Source: CAVVVS01 sp963751355
Lineage (GTDB): Bacteria > Bacteroidota > Ignavibacteria > Ignavibacteriales > Ignavibacteriaceae
Assembly: GCA_963751355.1 (NCBI GenBank)
Contig: CAVVVS010000134.1
Location: 1 to 56,669, forward strand
DNA length: 56,669 nt
Direction: 5' to 3'
Part shown: positions 1-6,864 of the stretch, one piece after another
Layout of the letters: each line of letters starts with the position of its first letter
How positions within the stretch are numbered: the stretch's first letter is position 1
Program-made: the position numbers and the translations under genes
The notes under the pieces: model-generated
What the model saw: only the letters and a program-made list of their open reading frames with translations
What the model was told of the DNA's origin: nothing
Database searches by the model: none

Positions 1-224
1 CGAACCAGGTGCAGGTAATTTTTTGAAGTTTCCCCTTTCGTCCATAATGTGTTTCTTGTCCGGCTGAAAAAGGTTACCAACTTTGTTTCGAAGGTTTTTA
101 GTAATGCCTCTTCATTCATGAAGCCTAACATTAATACTTGCCCGTTATTTTGGTCAACTATAACTGCAGGAATAAGTCCGTTCAACTTATCAAAATTTAG
201 TATAGATATTTCTTCTTTTTTCAA
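1..224 (-). CDS. hisI: Phosphoribosyl-AMP cyclohydrolase HisI, 3' end outside window
   Basis: This is the first 74 codons of a gene that runs off the left edge. The translation contains KLNGLIPAVIVDQNNGQVLM and the block FFSRTRNTLWTKGETSKNYL, which is the signature of PR-AMP cyclohydrolase (histidine pathway, opening of the purine ring of PR-AMP). It lies 132 bases after hisF in the same orientation and is the last visible gene of the his operon. No in-frame ATG precedes the conserved part. I chose a TTG at 224 with a weak purine stretch upstream, so the start is uncertain. Whether a HisE (PR-ATP pyrophosphatase) domain is fused downstream, as in many HisIE proteins, cannot be seen. Confidence 0.9.
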   Translation of the reverse strand, partial: MKKEEISILNFDKLNGLIPAVIVDQNNGQVLMLGFMNEEALLKTFETKLVTFFSRTRNTLWTKGETSKNYLHLV

Positions 225-356
225 AATAATTATTCCAATAATAAATTTAAATTTGCATTATAAAACAATTGAGGTTTTTTTGATTAGTGCATCAGTAAAG
301 CTCACTGTTAACCGGATCAGGTTTTCACCGAAAAGAGAAGTCACTGATTTCACGAA

Positions 357-1112
357 TTAAATTCGAACAACTACTCCTTTTTGATCAAGATATTCTTTTA
401 AATCTTTTATGGGTAGAATATTAAAATGAAATAAACTTGCCGCAAGGCATGCATCCACATTAGCTTCATCAAATGCTTCTAGAAAATGTTCCTTATTTCC
501 TGCACCTCCGGATGCAATTACCGGTACGGAAACCGTTTTTGTTAACTCTTTCAAAAACTTCAAGTCATATCCTTCCTTGGTACCGTCCTTGTCCATCGAC
601 GTGAGCAAAATTTCACCTGCTCCTAAATCGACTACTTTTTTACACCAATCCAATCCTGTTAAACCGGTTTCTTCTCTCCCGCCTTTAACATAAACCTTAT
701 ATTCACTTCCATTAAATTTTATATCAATTGCAGCCACAACAGCCTGACTGCCAAACTGTCTCGAGGCTTCTTTGATTAAATTGGGATTTTTCACTATTGC
801 GGTGTTAAGGGAAATTTTATCGGCACCCGACTTTACAAGAGCTTCAATGTCTCTTATTTCCGAAATGCCGCCGCCGACTGTAAATGGAATCCGAATAGCT
901 TTTGCCACATCTTTGACTAGCGATATCAAAGTTTTTCTTTTTTCGGCGGACGCAGTTATATCCAGGAATACAAGTTCATCTGCTCCTTCTTTAGAATATC
1001 TTTCAGCCAATTCAACGGGCGAGCCGGCATCAACCAAATTTACGAAGTTTGTACCTTTGACAACCCTTCCGTCTTTTACATCCAAACATGGTATTATTCT
1101 TTTACAAAGCAA
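357..1112 (-). CDS. hisF: Imidazole glycerol phosphate synthase, cyclase subunit HisF
   Basis: This 251-residue TIM barrel is the cyclase subunit of IGP synthase. It turns PRFAR plus ammonia from HisH into imidazole glycerol phosphate and AICAR. The two catalytic aspartates are visible at D11 (CLDVKDGRVVKG) and D130 (AAIDIKF). The phosphate-binding loops FTVGGGI and IASGGAG are also present. Length is normal for the family. Its first 11 bases overlap the end of hisA, which suggests translational coupling inside the his operon. Confidence 0.97.
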   Translation of the reverse strand: MLCKRIIPCLDVKDGRVVKGTNFVNLVDAGSPVELAERYSKEGADELVFLDITASAEKRKTLISLVKDVAKAIRIPFTVGGGISEIRDIEALVKSGADKISLNTAIVKNPNLIKEASRQFGSQAVVAAIDIKFNGSEYKVYVKGGREETGLTGLDWCKKVVDLGAGEILLTSMDKDGTKEGYDLKFLKELTKTVSVPVIASGGAGNKEHFLEAFDEANVDACLAASLFHFNILPIKDLKEYLDQKGVVVRI

Positions 1113-1821
1113 GTTGAGCCAACTCCTTTAAATCAATTTTATCTTCATATATGGCTTTGCCCACAACCACCGCATAAATGTCAATTTCATTTAATTTTTG
1201 GATATCGCTCATGTCTTTTACACCGCCGGAGGCGATAAGTTTAATACCGGGATATTTAATTAATATTTTCTTGTACAAGTCAATATTAACGCCTGTAAGC
1301 ATACCGTCCTTAGAAATATCGGTGCACAAAAATTTGTTAATTCCAAGCAATTTACAATATTCAATATGAGAGTATAACGATATTGTTGTTTCTTCGGTCC
1401 ATCCGCTTATGCGGAGTTTTTCATCTTGAACATCAATAGCCGTAATAATATTTTCAGGCAGATGCTTTTTAATAATTAAATTAAATTCATCTTTATTTTT
1501 AACCGACACGGAGCCTAAAATGATATAGTCAACTCCGGAATTAATAATTTCAGCGGATGTTTTTACATCTCTAATTCCACCGCCGAATTCTATTTTCAAT
1601 TTTGTCTCAGATTTAATATTCTTAACCAATTCCGCTACTGTTAGCTTACCGGTTTTTGAACCAAGCAAATCTACTATATGAATAAGATTGAAACCTAGTG
1701 ATTCATATAATTTAGCCTGCTGTAAAGGTGAATTTTTATAATAAGTAACATTATCAAAATCTCCTTTGGATAAGCGGACAATCTTATTATCGTATATATC
1801 TATCGCAGGAATAATAATCAT
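1102..1821 (-). CDS. hisA: ProFAR isomerase HisA
   Basis: This 239-residue protein is the ProFAR isomerase of histidine synthesis (Amadori rearrangement of ProFAR to PRFAR). It is a TIM barrel of normal length with the catalytic aspartates D8 (IPAIDIYDNKIVRL) and D130 (TAIDVQ), and phosphate loops FGGGIRD and ASGGVKD. It overlaps hisH by four bases (ATGA) upstream and hisF by 11 bases downstream. The sequence is closer to HisA than to the bifunctional PriA type by context, since it sits between hisH and hisF, but I cannot test PriA activity from sequence. Confidence 0.96.
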   Translation of the reverse strand: MIIIPAIDIYDNKIVRLSKGDFDNVTYYKNSPLQQAKLYESLGFNLIHIVDLLGSKTGKLTVAELVKNIKSETKLKIEFGGGIRDVKTSAEIINSGVDYIILGSVSVKNKDEFNLIIKKHLPENIITAIDVQDEKLRISGWTEETTISLYSHIEYCKLLGINKFLCTDISKDGMLTGVNIDLYKKILIKYPGIKLIASGGVKDMSDIQKLNEIDIYAVVVGKAIYEDKIDLKELAQLAL

Positions 1822-2402
1822 AATTCAATAAAATTTTGTAAAAGTTTTAATCCTGTGTCACCCGATTTTTCGGGATGAAATTGTACTCCGTAATAATTTC
1901 CTTTTTCCATTGAAGCCGAAAAAGTCGTGTTATTATCAGCGGTTGAAGTGGTATGTTCTGTTTTGGGAATGTAATATGAATTGGCAAAATAAAACCTTTC
2001 GCCGCTTTTTATGTCTCGAAACAATTTGCTTTCCAAAGTCAGCGAGATATCGTTCCACCCCATATGCGGCACTTTAGTTTTTGTTGAATCAAACTTTTCA
2101 GCTCTGCCCGGGAAAATACCCAAACAAGATATATTTCCTTCGGTAGAAAAGTCTGCCAATAGTTGCATACCCAAACATATTCCCAACAGAGGTTTTTTAA
2201 TTACCTTAAGAACATTAAACAGACTTAACATATGTATTCTTTGGATGGCATACGAAGCTTCGCCGACGCCGGGAAAAATTACATGATCCGATTTGCAAAT
2301 TTCCACCTCGTTGTTCGTAATTATATATTTCTGTCCGAGTGCCTCCAATGCATTTGCCACCGAAGCAACGTTACCCGCACCGTAGTCTATTAGCGCAATC
2401 AT
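1818..2402 (-). CDS. hisH: Imidazole glycerol phosphate synthase, glutaminase subunit HisH
   Basis: This 194-residue class I glutamine amidotransferase releases ammonia from glutamine and passes it to HisF. The catalytic triad is visible: C76 in the nucleophile elbow GICLGMQ, and H176 and E178 in FHPEKSG. The N-terminal IDYGAGN motif is typical of HisH. It overlaps hisB upstream and hisA downstream by four bases each, so hisB-hisH-hisA are tightly coupled. Confidence 0.97.
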   Translation of the reverse strand: MIALIDYGAGNVASVANALEALGQKYIITNNEVEICKSDHVIFPGVGEASYAIQRIHMLSLFNVLKVIKKPLLGICLGMQLLADFSTEGNISCLGIFPGRAEKFDSTKTKVPHMGWNDISLTLESKLFRDIKSGERFYFANSYYIPKTEHTTSTADNNTTFSASMEKGNYYGVQFHPEKSGDTGLKLLQNFIEL

Positions 2403-3307
2403 AACACTCCTTTTGTTGAGGGAAGCATACCCTCATTCCGTTCATCCAATCTGCATGCTTCGTTTAATGCTTTTGCAAATGCTTTAAATATTGCCTCAAT
2501 TTTATGATGATCGTTTTTTGCCTTTGCTCTTATATAAATATTAGCTTTTAATCCCGAAGCTAAGCCTCTAAAAAATTCTTCAGTTAATTCCGTGGGGAAC
2601 TCACCTACTTTTTCTCTTTCAAACTTTACCTTAAAATTCAAATAGGTTCTACCGCCAAGATCAACGGCACACCTTGCAATTGCATCATCCATGGGCAGAA
2701 AATAGCCGTATCGTTTGATTCCGACTTTATCTCCCAACGCTTCACTCAATACATTACCTAAAGTAATTCCGACATCTTCGACTGTATGATGTTCGTCCAC
2801 ATGCAAATCACCTTTAACATCAACGTTAAGAATTATATTTGCATGCTTGGCAATTTGTTCCAGCATGTGATCAAAAAATCCAATGCCCGTATTTATAATT
2901 GATTCTCCTTGTCCGTCTAACGACACTTTGACTTTTATATCAGTCTCTTTTGTCTGCCTGTGACCCGAGGCTGTTCTAAGCTTAGTTAAAAGAATATTAA
3001 CTGCTTCTTCGAAATTATTTATCTTTGTTCCCTTTTTTACAACAATGGCAAATTCTGAATCGCTGTTTTGAGTAGTAAGCAAATATAGTTTATCTGTTTC
3101 CGATATATCCGAGTTATTTAATTTCAAACCTTCTAATTTAAGAACCTTTTTTAATACATCATTATTAAGGTTATCAAAATCTTTAACTTCAAGAATTAAA
3201 TTCCTTTGAGATAATTGCTTCAACCCGGAAATTATTCCTTCGGAAATAGGAGAAAACAATTTTAAAAACTCTTTATCTATTATAACCTTGTTCATCATTC
3301 GCCGCAT
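2399..3307 (-). CDS. hisB: Imidazoleglycerol-phosphate dehydratase HisB with an unusual N-terminal extension
   Basis: The C-terminal 190 or so residues, from about R111 (RTASGHRQTKETDIKVKVSL), form a complete IGP dehydratase. The manganese-binding blocks FFDHMLEQ, DEHHTVED and the later NDHHKIEA are all present. The first 110 residues are odd. Bifunctional HisB proteins carry a HAD-type histidinol-phosphate phosphatase there, with a DxDGT-like motif and about 165 residues. This segment is shorter, has no such motif, and I do not recognise it. ATG codons at 3307, 3298 and 3295 are all possible starts. No other histidinol-phosphate phosphatase is visible in the operon, so that step must be encoded elsewhere or by an unrecognised domain. 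Confidence 0.95.
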   Translation of the reverse strand: MRRMMNKVIIDKEFLKLFSPISEGIISGLKQLSQRNLILEVKDFDNLNNDVLKKVLKLEGLKLNNSDISETDKLYLLTTQNSDSEFAIVVKKGTKINNFEEAVNILLTKLRTASGHRQTKETDIKVKVSLDGQGESIINTGIGFFDHMLEQIAKHANIILNVDVKGDLHVDEHHTVEDVGITLGNVLSEALGDKVGIKRYGYFLPMDDAIARCAVDLGGRTYLNFKVKFEREKVGEFPTELTEEFFRGLASGLKANIYIRAKAKNDHHKIEAIFKAFAKALNEACRLDERNEGMLPSTKGVL

Positions 3308-3333
3308 AAAATTTTTTCTAATATTACAATAAG

Positions 3334-4389
3334 CTAAAAAATACGTTTAATTTCATCCCAAAGAATGTCATTTTCCTCTTCATTTCCAATCGATATCCTC
3401 AGGCATCCATCCAATTTGGGTTGAGAACTTCTATCTCTAACAATAATACCCCTTCCGGCTAATTTTATTTGAACATCTTTAGCGTCATCAAATTTTACCA
3501 GTAAATAATTTGCATCCGAAGGAAAAACCTTCTTAACAGCTTCCAGACTCTCAAGTTGATTCTTTAATCTTTCACGCTCTCTAATAATCGATTTTACGTA
3601 TAAGTTTTTTAACTCGAAATTCATCAGTGCCGATTTAAGGGCATAGCGGGTTAAGGAATTTATATTATACGGAGCTTTAACATTGAATAAAAGATTAATT
3701 ATTTCAGGCTGTGCAACGCAATACCCCAGCCTGATTCCTGCTAAACCCCATGCTTTTGAGAACGTCCTTAAAACTACAAGATTCAGATAGTTTTTAATTT
3801 CATCTACCAATGTACCTTCAATAGAAAAATCAATATATGCTTCATCTACAACAACTATTGAATTGAACTTTTCACATATTGCCAAAACATCATTTTTGTT
3901 GAGAAGATTGCCGGTTGGATTATTCGGTGAACAAAGGAAGATCATTTTTATATTGTCGTCAAAGCTTCTTTCTATTTCATCGAAATCTATCTGAAAATCA
4001 TCGTTTAGTAAAACACTAACCGTCTCGACATTATTAATGTCGCATGCAACTTTATACATTCCGTAAGTCGGTTCGGGAATTATTACCTTGTCTGTTAAAG
4101 GCTCACAAAATACTCTTATCAGTAAATCAATCACTTCATCTGAACCGACACCAAAGAAAAGATTTTCAGGCTGTAATGAATAATAATTGCCAACCATTTC
4201 GCGTAGATCTTTTTGATGGGGATCCGGATAACGGTTCAATTTAAGAGCATCTATTTCATTAAATGTTGAGCCCCAGCTATTTTCATTGGCATCGAGTAAA
4301 ATACCCTCGCTGCTTTCATATATATCCCGCGCCGATGTATACGGTTTAAGATTCAAAATATTTTTTCTTACTAAAGTTGTAATTTCCAT
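3334..4389 (-). CDS. hisC: Histidinol-phosphate aminotransferase HisC
   Basis: This 351-residue fold-type I PLP enzyme converts imidazole acetol phosphate to histidinol phosphate with glutamate as donor. The PLP lysine is K212 in LRTFSKAWGLAGIRLGY. Other family marks are the substrate block LDANEN, the CSPNNPTG loop and VDEAYIDF. It sits between hisD and hisB with gaps of about 25 bases on each side, in the usual his operon order. Confidence 0.96.
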   Translation of the reverse strand: MEITTLVRKNILNLKPYTSARDIYESSEGILLDANENSWGSTFNEIDALKLNRYPDPHQKDLREMVGNYYSLQPENLFFGVGSDEVIDLLIRVFCEPLTDKVIIPEPTYGMYKVACDINNVETVSVLLNDDFQIDFDEIERSFDDNIKMIFLCSPNNPTGNLLNKNDVLAICEKFNSIVVVDEAYIDFSIEGTLVDEIKNYLNLVVLRTFSKAWGLAGIRLGYCVAQPEIINLLFNVKAPYNINSLTRYALKSALMNFELKNLYVKSIIRERERLKNQLESLEAVKKVFPSDANYLLVKFDDAKDVQIKLAGRGIIVRDRSSQPKLDGCLRISIGNEEENDILWDEIKRIF

Positions 4390-4414
4390 GATTTATTTAA
4401 TTTAAATTTTTTAT

Positions 4415-5698
4415 TTATTTCAATCTAATTTGAACAGCGTTTTTATGTGCATGAAGCGACTCCACTTCGGCAAGAGTTTCAACGGTTTCTGAAATATTTT
4501 TTAATCCATCCTTAGTCAGATTTTGAAATGTCATGGATTTCATAAACATTTCAACATTGACTCCGCCGAATGTTTTTGCATATCCGTAAGTCGGCAATGA
4601 ATGATTTGTACCAGAAGCATAATCACCGACACTTTCCGGCGAATACTCTCCGAGAAATACCGAACCGGCATTAAAAATTTTTGATCTGTATTTTTCCGGA
4701 TCATTAACATTTAATATCAGATGTTCAGGTGCATACCTATTACTAAAGCTTAAAGCTTGATCAATATTATCGACAACTAGCACAAAGGAATTTTCAAGAG
4801 CCCCGGATGCTAGTTCTTTTCTCGGCAAATTCTCAATTTGACTGGTAATTTGTTCTTTAATTATTTCTGCGTTCTCGATTGACGTTGTTACAAGTACCAC
4901 TTGTGAATCCGCACCGTGTTCTGCTTGAGAAAGAAGATCGGCGGCAACATAGGAAGAATCGGCATTCTCGTCGGCAATCACTAAAACTTCACTCGGTCCA
5001 GCAGGCATATCAATTGAGCCGCCGGAAGCATCAATACTTACCAAAAGCTTTGCCGCGGTAACATATTGATTACCGGGTCCGAAAATCTTATTCACTTTAG
5101 AAATTCCATCTCCTCCGTATGTCATCAAACCAACCGCTTGAGCACCGCCAATTTTGTAAAATTCATTTATCCCGCACAGCTTCGCGGCATATAACAAGGG
5201 GGCATTGATTTTTCCGTCCTTAGACGGAGAACAAACTACTATTCTTTTACAACCTGCAATTTTAGCAGGAATCCCGAGCATCAACATAGTTGAGGGAAGT
5301 ACCGCATTTCCCCCTGGAATGTATAAACCAACGTTTTCAATAGCTCTGAATTCTCTTGAACAATTTACTCCGGGCATTGTCTCGATAATATATGAACCGG
5401 GTAACTGTTTTGAATGAAACCTTTCAATGTTTTGTGCGGCTGTTTGGAGTGCCGTTTTTACTTCGGGCTCAAGGGTTTGTTCGGCTTCGTCAAACTCTTC
5501 ATTGGTAACCAGCAAATTTTCATCTTCAAATCCGTCGAATTGCCTGGCATATTTTAATGCCGCTCGAATTCCATTTTGTTTAATATCTACCAGAATCGGT
5601 TTTACAATAGCATTGATGCGGTCGAAATCGATAGCGGGTCTTTTCGTTAAGTCGTTTAATTCTTTATTCGAAAGTTTATTGGCGAAATATGTTTTCAT
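4415..5698 (-). CDS. hisD: Histidinol dehydrogenase HisD
   Basis: This 427-residue zinc enzyme performs the last two oxidations, from L-histidinol to histidine, with NAD. Visible family motifs include the long glycine-rich segment GLYIPGGNAVLPSTMLMLG, IFGPGNQYV, the MPAGPSEVLVIAD block, and the zinc/catalytic region LLSQAEHGADSQ and later APEHL. Length is normal. Its start overlaps the end of hisG by four bases, so translation of the two is probably coupled. Confidence 0.97.
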   Translation of the reverse strand: MKTYFANKLSNKELNDLTKRPAIDFDRINAIVKPILVDIKQNGIRAALKYARQFDGFEDENLLVTNEEFDEAEQTLEPEVKTALQTAAQNIERFHSKQLPGSYIIETMPGVNCSREFRAIENVGLYIPGGNAVLPSTMLMLGIPAKIAGCKRIVVCSPSKDGKINAPLLYAAKLCGINEFYKIGGAQAVGLMTYGGDGISKVNKIFGPGNQYVTAAKLLVSIDASGGSIDMPAGPSEVLVIADENADSSYVAADLLSQAEHGADSQVVLVTTSIENAEIIKEQITSQIENLPRKELASGALENSFVLVVDNIDQALSFSNRYAPEHLILNVNDPEKYRSKIFNAGSVFLGEYSPESVGDYASGTNHSLPTYGYAKTFGGVNVEMFMKSMTFQNLTKDGLKNISETVETLAEVESLHAHKNAVQIRLK

Positions 5699-6567
5699 AC
5701 TATCATGTTCTCAATTGGTAATAAAATAATACCTGAAGCTCCGGCAGCTTTCAAATCATCTATGATTTGCCAAAACTTATCCGATGGAATAACTGCGTGT
5801 ACCGCCAGCATATTTTCATCCGCCAGATGGAGAACTGTCGGACTTTTTAAGGAAGGAATGAGACCTATAATTTTATTCAGCGAATCTTTTGGAATATTCA
5901 TCATTAAATATTTTGAAGACCTGGCTTTCAATACCGAGCGAATTCTTCTTAAAAAATCATTCAAAAGCTCATTCTTTTTTTCATCCTTTAATTCTTTTTG
6001 AGCCGATATCAAAACTGCTTCCGATTCAAAAACCTTGAAAGATTTTTTCAGCTTATTCATCATCAGCGTATTGCCGGTCGATACCAGATCGCAAATCAAA
6101 TCTGCCACTCCCAGTGAAGGAGCAATTTCCACGGCTCCGCTCAACTCTATTATTTTAGCATTTAGCTTGTGTTCATTCAAATAATTCTTTAGAATATTGG
6201 GATATGTGGTTGCAATTGTTTTACCATTAATATCTTCGAGATTTTTTAATTCGTTATTTTGCGGATGAGCCATCATCAAGCTACACCTGCCGAACCCAAG
6301 ACGCTCTAGTGTCACTATATCGGTTAATTTCTCCAAAACAACATTTTCACCTACTATACCAATATCTGCAACGCCGTCCTTAACATACTCCGGGATATCA
6401 TCGTCACGCAAGAATAAGACGTCCATCGGAAAATTTCTTGCTGTTACAAATAACCGCTCGGAATAATTTTCAATATCAAAGCCGCAAAGTTCCAACAGTT
6501 CAAGCGACTTCTCCGTAAGCCTTCCTTTTTTCTGTAAAGCTAATTTCAAATTACCGTTCATTTTCAA
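5695..6567 (-). CDS. hisG: ATP phosphoribosyltransferase HisG, long form
   Basis: This 290-residue protein catalyses the first committed step of histidine synthesis, ATP plus PRPP to PR-ATP. The length and the C-terminal part after about residue 205 match the long HisG form, which carries a regulatory ACT-like domain that binds histidine, so it would not need HisZ. Recognisable parts are LQKKGRLTEKSLELL, DVLFLRDDDIPEYV and the PRPP loop ADLICDLVSTGNTL. ATG codons at 6567 and 6561 are both possible; an AAAGGA sequence lies 14 to 19 bases upstream of the first. The gene follows the his leader and attenuator directly. Confidence 0.96.
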   Translation of the reverse strand: MKMNGNLKLALQKKGRLTEKSLELLELCGFDIENYSERLFVTARNFPMDVLFLRDDDIPEYVKDGVADIGIVGENVVLEKLTDIVTLERLGFGRCSLMMAHPQNNELKNLEDINGKTIATTYPNILKNYLNEHKLNAKIIELSGAVEIAPSLGVADLICDLVSTGNTLMMNKLKKSFKVFESEAVLISAQKELKDEKKNELLNDFLRRIRSVLKARSSKYLMMNIPKDSLNKIIGLIPSLKSPTVLHLADENMLAVHAVIPSDKFWQIIDDLKAAGASGIILLPIENMIV

Positions 6568-6580
6568 AAAATTCCTTTAA

Positions 6581-6607
6581 AACTAAAAACCCCGGCAAAT
6601 GCCGGGG
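6581..6607 (-). terminator. Intrinsic terminator of the his attenuator
   Basis: On the minus strand a perfect hairpin CCCCGGCA/TGCCGGGG (6590-6607) is followed by TTTTTAGTTTT. It lies between the stop codon of the histidine-rich leader (6632) and the hisG start (6567), so readthrough is needed to transcribe hisG. The leader segment TGCCGG at 6642-6647 is identical to the 3' arm of the hairpin. It can pair with the 5' arm CCGGCA and so act as an antiterminator. Confidence 0.85.
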
Positions 6608-6631
6608 TGTAATATTCGTAAAATTTATTTT

Positions 6632-6721
6632 TCAACACAATCCGGCAAAACCAACTATTAAATGATGGTGATGGATTTCGTGTTTTTTTATTTTTGCTAT
6701 ATCTAACATAATAATAATCAT
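6632..6721 (-). CDS. hisL: His operon leader peptide (29 residues)
   Basis: This short frame starts with ATG at 6721 and ends with TGA at 6632. It encodes 29 residues with the stretch KKHEIHHHHLIVG, so five of seven consecutive codons (14-20) are histidine. A leader peptide of this kind is the sensor of classical his attenuation: ribosomes stall at the His codons when charged His-tRNA is scarce. The last His codon lies 14 bases before the TGCCGG segment that can pair with the terminator 5' arm, which is the right geometry for stalling to free an antiterminator. It lies directly upstream of hisG and downstream of a strong promoter match. No clear Shine-Dalgarno sequence is present. Confidence 0.85.
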   Translation of the reverse strand: MIIIMLDIAKIKKHEIHHHHLIVGFAGLC

Positions 6722-6732
6722 AATTTAGTGTA

Positions 6733-6763
6733 CAAATATAATGGAAAAAACAAATAATTCAAA
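6733..6763 (-). promoter_or_regulatory. Bacteroidota-type promoter of the his operon
   Basis: On the minus strand TTTG (6763-6760) is followed after exactly 19 bases by TATATTTG (6740-6733). This matches the known Bacteroidota primary-sigma consensus of TTTG at -33 and TAnnTTTG at -7. The inferred start of transcription is near 6727, only a few bases before the leader ATG at 6721, so the leader mRNA would have almost no untranslated 5' end. Confidence 0.75.
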
Positions 6764-6864
6764 CAATCAATCTCCACAGTTAGCTTAGAGAATTTTTAAA
6801 CTACGATTTAGTTTTGTTTTGTGCTCCTAGCGGTTTATTTTTTTAGCAACTAAGAAATTAAAAT

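Noticed and set aside
49..360. Plus-strand frame of 103 residues at the left edge
   Set aside because: It is antisense to hisI, whose motifs are clear on the minus strand.
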